Assembly: GCA_902628925.1 (NCBI GenBank)
Contig: CACOPA010000005.1
Coordinates: forward strand, 1-64,000
Source of the DNA: an uncultured SAR86 cluster bacterium
GTDB taxonomy: Bacteria; Pseudomonadota; Gammaproteobacteria; Magnimaribacterales; D2472
Direction of reading: 5' to 3'
Length of the DNA: 64,000 bases
Shown here: positions 1-9,867 of the stretch, piece by piece
Layout of the letters: each line of letters opens with the position of its first letter
Numbering within the stretch: the stretch's first letter is position 1
Made by a program: the position numbers and the translations under genes
The notes under the pieces: generated by a model
What the model was told of the DNA's origin: nothing
What the model saw: the letters and a program-made list of their open reading frames with translations, nothing else
Databases searched by the model: none

Positions 1-1
1 T

Positions 2-1111
2 TTCCAAGAAAACACTGCTACCGGTACCACCATTGCCACCAGTTCGGTCACCGATCCTGAAGCAGGAGCCATTACCTACAGTCTTTCTGGTACTGGCAGT
101 GAGAATTTCTCAGTCAGTGCTGATGGTACGGTGACTCTAGCGAGTGCCCTAGATTACGAGACTGCCACTGGATATGAAATTACCTTAACGGCCTCCGATG
201 GCGATAACACCGTTTCTGAAACCTTGACGATTAATGTTGGGGACATCAATGAAGCACCAACCGTTACCACAACCTTAGCAGCTGAGAGTTTTGCTGAAAA
301 CGTAGCAACCGGAACCACAATTGCCACCAGCTCAGCGAGTGATCCAGAGTCCAGCACCATCACTTATTCACTCAGCGGAACCGGTAGTGATAACTTTAGC
401 GTTGATGCCAACGGTAATGTCACCGTGGCCTCAAGCTTAGATTATGAAACGACCACCTCCTATACTATTACTTTAACTGCAAGCGATGGGTCTAACTCAA
501 CTCAAGAAACTATCACCATAAATGTTACTGATGTCATTGAGTTTGCTCTGGCACTTTCGAGCACCTCACCTGCCATTAACGAAGGAGTAAGCACTGGAAC
601 GCAAGTTGCTACTTCAACCTTAACTCAACAAGACAGTGCCTCAGTCACTTACACGCTTTCTGGAACCGATAGTGATAAGTTTGCCATTTCCAGCAGTGGG
701 GTGATCACCACCGCAGCAGCGATGGATTATGAAACAACGTCTTCATACTCATTGACTGTGACCGTCACCGACGGCACCAATACTGACACCGAAACCATTA
801 ACATCAGTATTAATGACCTTATCATTAATACTCTAGCAACCACGCTTGCTAACAGTGGTGCGGCCATAGCAGAATCATCCAGTTCTGGCACAGCTGTGGC
901 TAGCTCAAGTATTAACAACCCTGATAGCGACAGCATTACTTACACCCTGAGCGGAACGGGTAGTAGTTACTTTAGTGTTGATTCATCAGGAGATGTGACC
1001 ACCAATGGGTCTTTAGACTTTGATACTACTAAAAGCTATGACCTAACATTAACCGCTACTGCAGGCAGCACTTCTGTCACTGACACTTTTACGGTGAATG
1101 TGGGGAATGTT
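2..1111 (+). repeat. Four tandem cadherin-like domain repeats
   Basis: Units span about 2-250 (truncated at the window edge), 251-535, 536-820 and 821-1111. Each runs from an ENxATGTTIATSS-like segment through YxLSGTGSDxFSVxxxG and LDYETxxSYxxTLTxxDG to a TINVxD end. Conservation is protein-level: codons differ between units, so the duplication is old. Such repeats normally form calcium-stiffened stalks in adhesins. The fourth unit is the most diverged (LDFDT in place of LDYET). Confidence 0.75.
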
Positions 1112-4100
1112 GAAGAACTTGAATCAGCAGTGCTGCGTTATTCTGCTGACTATAACTCAGCCTCAAGAAGTGGCTTTAGTGCCACGGCTACTCGGGGTCC
1201 TTCTGGATCAAGCCTCGCTGCCTTCACTTTAGAGCAAGTCGGTACCACCAATTCAACTGCCATTACTTCAGTGGACGATACTTCAAATAACTATGTTCCG
1301 GTGGAAATAAACTCTGGGACCCAACTCAATTGGCGCTATTATTTCCCCATAGATACTGCAGGCAATGGACAATTTACTTTTGCGCCAAATTCTTCTGCAC
1401 TTGATGGTAAGTATTTCAGCCCTCTAGGCACGGCAGTCACCACCACCATAGCCAATGCTGACTTCCTAACTGCAGGACGATTAGAAAGCGCTGAGTATTG
1501 GTTCATGACCACGGATAAGGCGGCTGCTGATATTTCTTATAATTCTACTTCGGGATCGGTTGAAGTTTTGTTATTGGGCAGTTGGGGAAATTCAGATTAT
1601 CTTTACGACAGTGCCAATCCACCAACACGGGGTTGGGCTAAGCTAGTTTATGACTTGGGATGGAACCTTACCTATCAACATGGTTGGGATGGACTGAATA
1701 CGGTTGGATACTCAAACCTAAATAACTATCAAATCATTATCGATCAACGCCAAAGTCTTAGTGGTGGCAGCAGCGGTTCTTTTAATTCAAGTGATCAAGC
1801 TGCATTTGAAAGCTGGATGGCAACTTCTGGTAATTACTTGTGGATCAAGCAGGCAGGAGATATTGGTTGCTGCCAAAGTCAACGTGAAACAGAGACTTCT
1901 AACTTTATCTCTGCGTTAGGAGGCGGGGTAACTTTTACGGGATCGAGTGCAAATGACAATGTAGCTTCAACGTTTGCTGAGGACAGTTTTTATTATGGAC
2001 TGAGTGGTTTGACACACCAAACAGCCTCTGCCGCAGGATACATAACTTCTGCAACTAACGGGCAATTGCTTTGGTGTCCGAGTACGAATAATTGCATGGG
2101 CGCGTATTATCGTGCTCAAGATTTAGAGGCAGGAACGGTAGCTGACTTTTTTACTTGGCAAGACCAAAACAGTATTGGGGGGAGCGGCGCTTATTGGAAT
2201 AGTGGCGATAATGCGGATATTGGTACCTGGCTTTTAAATAGAGCATCTGGAACCGCAGCTACATCTACTTACAATCTCTACGAAGATCAGGTAACGCTAG
2301 CCGGTGAAGTTTATAAGGATGCTAACTTTGTATCCTTTACAGATAGCAACAAAAGGGTCATTGCCATGGTAGTCATTCCGCTTGAAAACTTTACAGCTTC
2401 TGGAACCACGAATGATTATTTCTATCCTAATTTTATTCCAACTAATGTATGGTCTTATGGCGATGTCGGTCTGAATTATTGTACAGGTGCAGGTAATTCC
2501 TCTTCTGCTTGCGCGGCGTCTTACGAAAATTACTATGACTTTGCGACGCTGGCTCTCAATGAAACTTCTCTTATTCTTAGCAACAGATTTACTACCAGCA
2601 CCAGTTATTTGCCTGAAGGTACATCCATGTGGTGGCAAGTTCTCAATCCAAGTGGCGTCGGGGTTGGACTCTGGGCACAAATTTCTTTGAAAGATTCCTA
2701 TGACGGTGCCTCAGGCAGTACCACTCGAGATGATCAACAAAGCCTGTTGAATGTAGTTATTTCGAACGTCGATTACCGTAAGAATGATACGACTCGATAT
2801 TCAGCAGGAGATACTGGCTTGGGCATGGATGGTTATCATTACTGGTCCTATCAAGGTGCGACCAATGCAGATAACGACGGTCTGGGTATTAACTATGGTA
2901 CTTCTCCAATTGAGTGTGCAACCTCCAATGATAGTGGCTGCTTTTGGGGTGATAATAGCTCCAATCGACCTGGCGGCGCCATGATTACATCTTCTGATCC
3001 CTACAAGTCAGGTAATATGACTTTGGGAGTTAATTACAACTCCAATAACGATACCTTCAGCACCGGATCCTTTAATGTTTCTGCTGTGGTGCAAAACGTG
3101 AAAAAGGACAATGTTAATTCACCTTATCATAGTCTGAGTGACTTTAGATCTTCAGATTTTTACTCCTCAAGTACCACGGGTTACAGCGGATTTTTCAGCG
3201 GTATTTTAGAATTTGATGTCAGTGGTACAGGTAACTCTCAGCTGTCTTCAATTCGTTCAAGCAGTACCTTGGCTAGCTTTACGTTTGATGCCACCAACGA
3301 TGATATGCAAGTGGTGGCTCCGATGACTATTAGTGCCGCACCTTCAAATAACTATACTTCCAATTGGAGCACAGTGGATACAGGTTCTATGACCCTGAAG
3401 TTTGGGGATGCCACCAACGATGAAGCAAAATCAGCTTACATTTCAAGCGAAGTCTTTGCAGCAGAAATTCAAGACGATGGCGCGCAAATTGATGGCACTT
3501 CAGGTGGCTCCAATAACTTAGCCGGAGTCATGGTTTCCTATAACACCATAGATAAAGAGGATACTGATTTATTCCACACCGGCGGCAATGATTCGATGCC
3601 AGATACCGCTTATTCAACTTGGGGCTTTTGGGCCATGAGCGCGGTTGATGTCTCGCCTAATGCTGGCACGCAAAATGCTTCTGTGCATCTCGGCACTTGG
3701 GTCGGCGGAGAAACCTTAGCGCAAAATGAAATTCCAACTTCAGGCTCAGCTTCGATGAGCGGTGCAGCAGTGATGAATGTAGCCTATCGTTACAATCAGA
3801 CGGGCACCAATTATGATGTGCATAAATACACCACCACAGCAAATGTGGCGGCTTCATTTACTTGGGGATCAAGTGGTTATTCAGGTACTTTAGATTTCAC
3901 CAACTTTGATAATAAAAATACTATTGTTTCTAATGCAGGCTTTACTTCCTTCACCGTTGCCATCACGGGAACTGATCATACTTACAGCGGTAATTCTACT
4001 ACTAGCCTACAAAATGATTGGTTGGGCGGGGCTTCTGTCGCAGGGGCCTTATATGGAGATACCTCACCGGATGAGAGTGGTGGTAGAATCAACGTCAATT

Positions 4101-4177
4101 TGTATAAATCAGGTGATACAGCAACCGCTGGAGCCAATGATTTTTATATGGCTGAAGGGATTTATCTAATCGATTAA
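2..4177 (+). CDS. Large cadherin-repeat surface protein, 5' end missing
   Basis: The reading frame is open from base 2, so the true start lies outside the window; the GTG at 131 is internal. The visible part (about 1391 residues) begins with four cadherin-like repeats of roughly 95 residues carrying the signatures LDYET and TLTASDG. About 950 residues of low-charge, Ser/Thr/Asn/Gly-rich sequence follow. Around bases 1555-2000 a stretch beginning VEVLLLGSWGNSD resembles a ThuA/glutamine-amidotransferase-like fold (inference). The last 130 residues, rich in alternating beta-type sequence with LDFTNFDNK and GALYGDTSPDESGG, recall the beta-barrel domain of TbpB-type surface lipoproteins (inference). 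An exported adhesin or surface-layer role is likely from the family, but the substrate cannot be read. Its stop interlocks with that of the convergent next gene. Confidence 0.7.
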   Translation, partial: FQENTATGTTIATSSVTDPEAGAITYSLSGTGSENFSVSADGTVTLASALDYETATGYEITLTASDGDNTVSETLTINVGDINEAPTVTTTLAAESFAENVATGTTIATSSASDPESSTITYSLSGTGSDNFSVDANGNVTVASSLDYETTTSYTITLTASDGSNSTQETITINVTDVIEFALALSSTSPAINEGVSTGTQVATSTLTQQDSASVTYTLSGTDSDKFAISSSGVITTAAAMDYETTSSYSLTVTVTDGTNTDTETINISINDLIINTLATTLANSGAAIAESSSSGTAVASSSINNPDSDSITYTLSGTGSSYFSVDSSGDVTTNGSLDFDTTKSYDLTLTATAGSTSVTDTFTVNVGNVEELESAVLRYSADYNSASRSGFSATATRGPSGSSLAAFTLEQVGTTNSTAITSVDDTSNNYVPVEINSGTQLNWRYYFPIDTAGNGQFTFAPNSSALDGKYFSPLGTAVTTTIANADFLTAGRLESAEYWFMTTDKAAADISYNSTSGSVEVLLLGSWGNSDYLYDSANPPTRGWAKLVYDLGWNLTYQHGWDGLNTVGYSNLNNYQIIIDQRQSLSGGSSGSFNSSDQAAFESWMATSGNYLWIKQAGDIGCCQSQRETETSNFISALGGGVTFTGSSANDNVASTFAEDSFYYGLSGLTHQTASAAGYITSATNGQLLWCPSTNNCMGAYYRAQDLEAGTVADFFTWQDQNSIGGSGAYWNSGDNADIGTWLLNRASGTAATSTYNLYEDQVTLAGEVYKDANFVSFTDSNKRVIAMVVIPLENFTASGTTNDYFYPNFIPTNVWSYGDVGLNYCTGAGNSSSACAASYENYYDFATLALNETSLILSNRFTTSTSYLPEGTSMWWQVLNPSGVGVGLWAQISLKDSYDGASGSTTRDDQQSLLNVVISNVDYRKNDTTRYSAGDTGLGMDGYHYWSYQGATNADNDGLGINYGTSPIECATSNDSGCFWGDNSSNRPGGAMITSSDPYKSGNMTLGVNYNSNNDTFSTGSFNVSAVVQNVKKDNVNSPYHSLSDFRSSDFYSSSTTGYSGFFSGILEFDVSGTGNSQLSSIRSSSTLASFTFDATNDDMQVVAPMTISAAPSNNYTSNWSTVDTGSMTLKFGDATNDEAKSAYISSEVFAAEIQDDGAQIDGTSGGSNNLAGVMVSYNTIDKEDTDLFHTGGNDSMPDTAYSTWGFWAMSAVDVSPNAGTQNASVHLGTWVGGETLAQNEIPTSGSASMSGAAVMNVAYRYNQTGTNYDVHKYTTTANVAASFTWGSSGYSGTLDFTNFDNKNTIVSNAGFTSFTVAITGTDHTYSGNSTTSLQNDWLGGASVAGALYGDTSPDESGGRINVNLYKSGDTATAGANDFYMAEGIYLID

Positions 4178-4689
4178 ATAGCGCAGTCTTGATCAAGCCC
4201 TAACACATGGGCCACGCGTCCCATGCCCATCCAGCCAGCAATGCAATAGGTTAGATCAGTAATCTCTTGATCGTTAAAATGCTCTTTAAGTTCACCCCAT
4301 AAAGCTTCATCTTTTGCCAGTTGCTTTGGCTCACTGCCCATGGCTTTGGCATATTTAACCGCTAACAATTCTTGTTGGTTGAGGTGCGATAGATCATCTT
4401 GTAAAAGGTGAGTGTAAAAGTTTTCATCAGGTGCTTCACCGTTGAGGGTAACCCCACCTTCAATACCCATTTGCTTTATGTCGCGATTGGTTTGCCAGTT
4501 CATGCAGATCTGACATCCATTAATTTGTGCGGTTGCAATCCTGGCTGCCTCAAAAACTCTTAGAGGTAATTTACTGTGTTCGTAAATGGCATAAGCAAAG
4601 GCATTGCCTGCAGCAGAGATTTCTTTAGCATGCACCTCTCCCGGTCCAAGCATGGAGGATGCAGAGTTTTCTTTTAATTTAATTCTCAT
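4174..4689 (-). CDS. Carboxymuconolactone decarboxylase / AhpD-like family protein
   Basis: This 171-residue protein has the AhpD-like helical core with a redox pair C59 and C62 in INGCQICMNW, the position of the CxxC of alkylhydroperoxidase-type CMD proteins. The usual downstream histidine of AhpD is not evident, since the motif continues WQTNRD. It may act in peroxide or thiol redox chemistry; the substrate is unknown. The gene converges on the adhesin and shares the bases TTAA between both stop codons. Family assignment is fairly secure, function is not. Confidence 0.7.
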   Translation of the reverse strand: MRIKLKENSASSMLGPGEVHAKEISAAGNAFAYAIYEHSKLPLRVFEAARIATAQINGCQICMNWQTNRDIKQMGIEGGVTLNGEAPDENFYTHLLQDDLSHLNQQELLAVKYAKAMGSEPKQLAKDEALWGELKEHFNDQEITDLTYCIAGWMGMGRVAHVLGLDQDCAI

Positions 4690-4736
4690 GTGTTTAAATT
4701 AAAACATATCAACTATTTTTTCCAGAGGAGAAAAAA

Positions 4737-5159
4737 ATGAAAAAATCTTTAATTGTGTTTTTAGGGCTAACGTTTTCATTGAGTTCTTTAGCATTAACCA
4801 TTACGGATAAGCCATATGAATTTACCGGCAACATCACCACCATCTCGTTGACCGATTCCGGTGGGGTGATCAACGTGGTGGGTAATACCAGCCAGTACGG
4901 TAAAGTTTGGCTAACTTATAACCTCAAACTTGATAACCCAGCATCACCGAACCAAGGCTCATTTTCAGGCAGAGCAGTGGCCATTGATGATGATGGCAAT
5001 CGAAACGGTGCTAGCCGACAAGGTGTTTGGGAGCGCAAGGGTTCTATGATGCACTTTAGATCGTTGGATGATGTTAGTGACGGTAATCAATATCTTTGTA
5101 TTACCAGTGTCAACCTGCTGGATGACTCTTTGGAGATGAAGTTTTACTCCGTAAAATAA
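4737..5159 (+). CDS. Small secreted protein of unknown function
   Basis: The 140-residue product starts with a typical Sec signal peptide (MKKSLIVFLGLTFSLSSLA) and a predicted cleavage near residue 20. The mature part is beta-rich, with no cysteine pair apart from one C near the end (YLCITS). A strong ribosome-binding site (AGAGGAG) lies 7 bases before the ATG. It stands alone between a divergent CMD gene and prfB. I do not recognise the family. The acidic mature chain and signal peptide suggest a periplasmic or secreted role. Confidence 0.6.
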   Translation: MKKSLIVFLGLTFSLSSLALTITDKPYEFTGNITTISLTDSGGVINVVGNTSQYGKVWLTYNLKLDNPASPNQGSFSGRAVAIDDDGNRNGASRQGVWERKGSMMHFRSLDDVSDGNQYLCITSVNLLDDSLEMKFYSVK

Positions 5160-5215
5160 ATCTTTAAAAAAATAATGGTTTCATAGGCCTGCTAAAGATA
5201 TTAAAATGCGGGTCT

Positions 5216-6311
5216 ATGGAGCTGGGTGAATTAAAAACAGGACTTTTAAGCCTTCAAGATCGAATCGCTGATCTTAGGGGGTACCTTTGACGTTGCTGAA
5301 AAAGAGCAATCACTAGCCTCCATTACCCAACAACTTTCTGAAGAATCGACCTGGTCGGACTTAGAGCTTTCGCAATCGCTAAATAAGCAAAAAGCAGAGA
5401 TTGAAAAATTTCTTAATCACTTTTTAGATACTGAATCTCAACTGGCTGATAATCTTGAGATTTTAGAAATGGCTGTTGAGGAAAACGATGCGTCGGCCAT
5501 TGAAGAAATTCAAAATGATTTCTCACAACTTGAAGAAAGTGTCGGAGAGTTGGAGTTCAATCGGATGTTTAGCAATAAAGCAGATCCCAATTCAGCCTTC
5601 ATTGATATTCAATCAGGCTCCGGTGGCACCGAAGCACAGGATTGGGCTGAAATGCTGCAACGTATGTACATGCGCTGGGCTGAATCACGAGAATTTGGTG
5701 TTGAAGTGATTGAACTCTCACCCGGAGAAGTTGCCGGCATCAAATCAGTTTCACTGCATATTAAGGGCTCGTATGCTTACGGTTGGCTTAGAACAGAAAC
5801 TGGGGTGCATCGATTGGTAAGAAAATCACCTTTTGATAGCGGTAATCGCAGGCATACCTCATTTGCTTCGGTGTTTGTTTCACCCGAAATTGATGATTCA
5901 ATTGAAGTGGATCTTAATCCTGCAGATGTACGTATTGATACCTATCGAGCTTCAGGTGCAGGCGGTCAACACGTTAATAAAACTGACTCGGCTGTGCGTT
6001 TAACCCATGAGCCAACCGGAACGGTGGTGCAATGTCAAAGCGATCGTTCGCAACATAAAAACAAAGATAATGCGTTCAAACAACTCAAATCTAAGTTGTA
6101 TGAGCTAGAATTACAAAAACAAAAGGAAGAGCAGCAAATATTAGAGGAAAGTAAGTCTGATATTGGTTGGGGAAGCCAAATACGCTCCTACGTGTTAGAT
6201 CAATCAAGAATTAAAGATCTAAGAACCAATGTGGAAACAGGCAATACTCAAAATGTACTGGATGGGGATTTGGATATATTTATCAAAGCAAGTTTAACGC
6301 AGGGTATTTAG
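5216..6311 (+). CDS. prfB: Peptide chain release factor 2 (programmed +1 frameshift)
   Basis: RF2 recognises UGA and UAA stop codons and triggers peptide release on the ribosome. The first 24 codons (from ATG 5216) end at an in-frame TGA at 5288-5290; a +1 shift at CTT-TGA-C joins them to the long frame, giving 364 residues, the usual RF2 length. The stop-recognition tripeptide SPF (about residues 204-206) and the catalytic GGQ (about 249-251, in SGAGGQHVN) are intact. The residue before SGAGGQ is alanine, as in many active RF2s. lysS follows after 4 bases, the classic prfB-lysS operon. A naive gene caller would start at the internal ATG 5469 and lose 84 residues. Confidence 0.96.
5276..5291 (+). 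promoter_or_regulatory. prfB autoregulatory +1 frameshift site
   Basis: The sequence reads AGGGGG-TAC-CTT-TGA-C: an internal Shine-Dalgarno-like run three bases before the slippery CTT, followed by UGA and C. This is the textbook arrangement in which low RF2 lets the ribosome slip forward on CUU and read GAC. Zero-frame translation from 5216 stops exactly here, and the +1 frame runs on to the GGQ domain. Confidence 0.95.
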
Positions 6312-6315
6312 AGCT

Positions 6316-7809
6316 ATGACAGAAGAAAATTTAGGCGGTGAAGCTGGGCTGATAGAGGAGCGCAAGAAGAAACTTAAACTTCTGCGTGAGAGCAATAAAG
6401 CTTACGTCAACGATTTTGACAGGACGCACCGTGCTGAGGCCATCATTGCAGAATATCAAAAGTTTTCTAAGGCTGAACTGGAAGAAAAAAACATCAATGG
6501 CATTAATCTTGCCGGTCGCATTGTGCTCAAGCGAGTGATGGGTAATGCGAGCTTTATCACCATTCGCGATGAGCTATCTGATTTACAGGCCTATGTTAGT
6601 AAAAACGATATTGGTGAAGACGATTACGCTGATTTTAAAACGTGGGATATTGGCGATATTGTTGGTCTTTCTGGCAAGCTTTTTAGAACCAAGACGGATG
6701 AACTTACCGTGCATTGTTCAGCGGTGACCATGATCACCAAATCATTAAAACCCATGCCGGAAAAACATAAAGGGCTATCCGATATCGAGACCCGCTATCG
6801 TCAAAGGTACTTAGATCTCATGAGTAATAATGAGACTAAGGAGCTTTTTTTAAGTCGATCAAAAATTTTGGATAGTGTGCGAACCACGATGAAAGCAGCA
6901 GAATTTATGGAAGTTGAAACCCCTATGATGCACTCTCTGCCAGGCGGTGCCGTGGCAAGACCTTTTATCACCAAACACAATGCATTGAACCGTGATTTAT
7001 ATTTAAGAATTGCGCCTGAATTACATTTAAAAAGATTACTGGTTGGTGGGTTTGATAAGGTCTTTGAGATTAATCGAAGCTTTAGAAATGAAGGTCTTTC
7101 TACCAAACATAATCCTGAATTTACTATGCTTGAATTCTATGCTGCGCATGAGAAATTTGATCACACCCTTAACTTTGTTGCCGACATCATCAAGAACGCA
7201 ACTAACTCCGTAGGACTTGATTTAGCAAAAGTGGAGTGGGATGGGGACAGTATTGATCTTAATAGCTTTGCTACCAAAACCATGCGTGAACTGGTGCTTG
7301 AAAATAATAGCGAGCTTGCCGAGGATGATCTTAAAGATCTTGCAAAATTAACTAAAGTTGCGAAAGCCAAAGGCATTAAGGTTGAAGAGGGTTATGGATG
7401 GGGTAAGGTTTTGCTTGAGTTATTTGAGAAAACCGTTGAATCAAAGCTTATTCAACCAACCTTTGTGACGGAATATCCTGTTGAAGTTTCACCGCTTTCA
7501 AGACGTTCTAATGGGGATTCTGATTTTGCCGATCGTTTTGAACTTTTTGTTGGCGGTAAAGAATTAGCCAATGGCTTTTGTGAGCTGAATGATCCTGAAG
7601 ATCAGGCTTCACGTTTTCAAGATCAAGTCGTAGCAGGACGAGCAGGGGATAAAGAAGCGATGTCGTTTGATCAAGACTACATTACTGCTCTAGAGCATGG
7701 TATGCCTCCGGCAGTTGGTGTTGGTATTGGGATCGATCGGATTGTGATGATGATTACCAATAGCTCATCCATCAAGGATGTGATCTTATTCCCTCAAATG
7801 AAAGACTGA
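6316..7809 (+). CDS. lysS: Lysyl-tRNA synthetase, class II
   Basis: Charges tRNA-Lys with lysine in the cytoplasm. The 497 residues show the N-terminal OB-fold anticodon-binding domain (about 55-160: INLAGRIVLKRVMGNASFI) and the class II catalytic core with motif 2 (FRNEGLSTKHNPEFTMLEFY) and motif 3 (GVGIGIDRIVMM near the C terminus). Length matches the family (about 500). It is co-transcribed with prfB. Its stop TGA abuts the stop of the convergent gene at 7810 with no spacer. Confidence 0.96.
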   Translation: MTEENLGGEAGLIEERKKKLKLLRESNKAYVNDFDRTHRAEAIIAEYQKFSKAELEEKNINGINLAGRIVLKRVMGNASFITIRDELSDLQAYVSKNDIGEDDYADFKTWDIGDIVGLSGKLFRTKTDELTVHCSAVTMITKSLKPMPEKHKGLSDIETRYRQRYLDLMSNNETKELFLSRSKILDSVRTTMKAAEFMEVETPMMHSLPGGAVARPFITKHNALNRDLYLRIAPELHLKRLLVGGFDKVFEINRSFRNEGLSTKHNPEFTMLEFYAAHEKFDHTLNFVADIIKNATNSVGLDLAKVEWDGDSIDLNSFATKTMRELVLENNSELAEDDLKDLAKLTKVAKAKGIKVEEGYGWGKVLLELFEKTVESKLIQPTFVTEYPVEVSPLSRRSNGDSDFADRFELFVGGKELANGFCELNDPEDQASRFQDQVVAGRAGDKEAMSFDQDYITALEHGMPPAVGVGIGIDRIVMMITNSSSIKDVILFPQMKD

Positions 7810-8247
7810 TTACCAGCGGTACTTGTCGAAATTATCCGGATTGGCCCAACCTTCAGGACTGTTCCAGTTTCTTTTTTTGTTGTATGAATCGAGATTGTAG
7901 CTGTAGAAGTTTTCTGCGCCTTTAAGCTCAAGTTTCAAAAAACCTAATTCGCTTAACTCTTCAGGTTTTAAGTTTTTGGATTGAATGATGATGCGCTGTG
8001 CCAATACATTTTTGAGTTTGCCGACCTCAACTTTAGATAACGTCATATCTGGCATGACCAAACACAGGTCGTTTGTTGGAAATATCTCTTCAACTATTTC
8101 AGGAACAATACTGATTTTTGCAAAAATTTTCTCCAGTTCACCGATCCAGCCACCCACGGATTTGGCGGTAACAATGGTTAATGATTGCAAAGAAAGGTTT
8201 TGAAATAGTGCAATCAGGTCAGCTAAGGTTTTTGAGTTCTTTTTCAA
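7810..8247 (-). CDS. Hypothetical protein, possibly DUF6231-like
   Basis: A 145-residue soluble protein without signal peptide or membrane segment. The N-terminal half reads like a small alpha/beta fold (TIVTAKSVGGWIGELEK, DLCLVMPDMTL). The C terminus is a distinctive aromatic, Asn-rich tail (YNKKRNWNSPEGWANPDNFDKYRW, split here as two motifs: RNWNSPEGW and ANPDNFDKYRW). That tail recalls DUF6231 proteins of Pseudomonas; this is from memory and unverified. It begins within the last 4 bases of mdh on the same strand, so it is probably translationally coupled to mdh. Confidence 0.55.
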   Translation of the reverse strand: MKKNSKTLADLIALFQNLSLQSLTIVTAKSVGGWIGELEKIFAKISIVPEIVEEIFPTNDLCLVMPDMTLSKVEVGKLKNVLAQRIIIQSKNLKPEELSELGFLKLELKGAENFYSYNLDSYNKKRNWNSPEGWANPDNFDKYRW

Positions 8248-9245
8248 TCGTTTAATAATTCTTGCACAGCCTCACGTTCAGCCAGCAATTCATCCACAGA
8301 AATCTGAATTTTTGCTTTAGCAAAATCGGACAAGGTGAAATCTCTCACGATCTCAACATCTCCGCCGGAGGTGGTCATTAAAGGCAGTCCACACATAACC
8401 CCTTCAGGAATACCGTAACTACCATCGCTATAAACTGCTGCACTAAAAACATCACCGGATGCTGTGGGATTCTCACATGCCTTCACCGTATCCAAGGCTG
8501 CTTTGGCAGCTGAGGTTGCACTGGAAGCACCACGTGCATCGATCACAGCTTTACCACGCTGTTGTACGGTTGGTAAGAAACTATCCTCAATCCAGGCTGT
8601 ATCATCAATCAGTTCTGCACCGCGATGGCCATTCACAACCACATTCTCATAATCAGGATACATGGTAGGGCTGTGATTACCCCAAATGGTCATGCGCTGA
8701 ACATCACCCACACCCACACCTAATTTTTTTGCCAGTACGGATTTAGCTCTGCTTGAATCAAGCATGGTCATTGCCATCCATAGTTGCCCAGCATTATGAG
8801 CTGCATGTCGGCCAATTAATGCATTGGTATTAGCCGGATTGCCAACCACTAAAATCTTTGCATCATCCGCACCTTTCTCACCCACAGCTTTACCTTGGTC
8901 AACAAAGATGCCGCCGTTAATATTAAGGAGATCAGAACGCTCTTCAATCTTTTTACCGTTGTAAACAATGCCACGTGGGACACTGCCCACCAGTAAAAAC
9001 CAGTCAGCACCGTCTGCAGCTTTTGAAAAATCATCGGTGTAATTCACCGAACCCATGGTTGGAAAATATGAATCCTCCAACTCCATCACCAGACCTTCGA
9101 GCTTATCCACTACTTGTGGTATTTCAACCAGCTCAAGATCCACCGTTTTATTGCCGAAAGTAACGCCATCTAAAAGTCTGGGCACCAATGAGTATCCTAT
9201 TTGTCCGGCTGCTCCTGTGACCACAACTTTAACTTTTTCTGACAT
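8244..9245 (-). CDS. mdh: Malate dehydrogenase (type 2, cytosolic-like)
   Basis: Interconverts malate and oxaloacetate with NAD in the TCA cycle. The Rossmann motif VVVTGAAGQIGYSL is at residues about 7-20 and the catalytic histidine lies in IWGNHSPTMYPDY. At 333 residues it belongs to the longer MDH type 2 family, not the 312-residue E. coli type. A single downstream gene overlaps by 4 bases. The start is ATG at 9245, with AGTAATTAC rather than a clear SD upstream. Confidence 0.95.
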   Translation of the reverse strand: MSEKVKVVVTGAAGQIGYSLVPRLLDGVTFGNKTVDLELVEIPQVVDKLEGLVMELEDSYFPTMGSVNYTDDFSKAADGADWFLLVGSVPRGIVYNGKKIEERSDLLNINGGIFVDQGKAVGEKGADDAKILVVGNPANTNALIGRHAAHNAGQLWMAMTMLDSSRAKSVLAKKLGVGVGDVQRMTIWGNHSPTMYPDYENVVVNGHRGAELIDDTAWIEDSFLPTVQQRGKAVIDARGASSATSAAKAALDTVKACENPTASGDVFSAAVYSDGSYGIPEGVMCGLPLMTTSGGDVEIVRDFTLSDFAKAKIQISVDELLAEREAVQELLND

Positions 9246-9261
9246 GTAATTACTCCGATTT

Positions 9262-9849
9262 TTACTGCGTTATTATATTCCTAAAAGTGAAGTTAATCCT
9301 TGGTTCTGAAATCTTTTTTGATTTTCTTATGCCGTGTTTCCATGCGCTCTGAGTTGCACCTTGCATAAGCATTAATGATCCGTGCGATTGATCGAATGTT
9401 CTGGTTTCAGTTTTATCCTTATTTTGAAAAATAAGCGGTCTATCTGCGCCTAAGGAAAGAGATGCAATGACCGGATTATTGCCCAACTCTGGCTCGTCAT
9501 CAGCATGAAATCCCATTGAATCATTGCCATCGCGATAAAGATTGGCAAGCACGGAATTAAAATAAATCCCTAATTGATTCTGAATTAGTGAGCGTATTTC
9601 AATTAAGGGTTCAAAAAAATCGTATCTTTGTAGGCTTTTACCTGAATACGCATACTCACATCCAGGATCACCAATCCAGCATTGCAGGCGAGGAATGGGC
9701 ACTTCTTTGCCGTACATTTTGATGGTCGATGACTCCCATGGTATTTCATTTAGAGCTAAAGAGAATATGCGATCTGCATCTGAGGTATTGATAAATTTCT
9801 CGTAAGAAATTATTTCAAGACCCTTATAGTTTATGGTGACTTCCTTCAT
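9262..9849 (-). CDS. AlkB-type 2-oxoglutarate/Fe(II) DNA repair dioxygenase
   Basis: Predicted to remove alkyl groups from DNA bases by oxidative demethylation. From the ATG at 9849 the protein is 195 residues with the Fe(II) ligands H115-x-D117 (MGFHADDEP) and H172, and the 2-oxoglutarate-binding RxNxTFR at 184-190. It is closer to the ALKBH2/3-like group than to E. coli AlkB by its compact form. A GTG at 9867 would add six residues but would abut the divergent gene at 9868, so I prefer the ATG. The two divergent genes leave almost no promoter space. Confidence 0.88.
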   Translation of the reverse strand: MKEVTINYKGLEIISYEKFINTSDADRIFSLALNEIPWESSTIKMYGKEVPIPRLQCWIGDPGCEYAYSGKSLQRYDFFEPLIEIRSLIQNQLGIYFNSVLANLYRDGNDSMGFHADDEPELGNNPVIASLSLGADRPLIFQNKDKTETRTFDQSHGSLMLMQGATQSAWKHGIRKSKKISEPRINFTFRNIITQ

Positions 9850-9867
9850 GTAAAATATTACGTTCAC

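Noticed and set aside
131..133. GTG taken as start of the adhesin
   Set aside because: The frame continues upstream to base 2 with intact cadherin-repeat sequence, so the gene is truncated by the window edge.
2297..2680. Minus-strand ORF of 127 residues within the adhesin
   Set aside because: Rich in Arg, Cys and Ile with no motif; the + frame is a continuous large protein.
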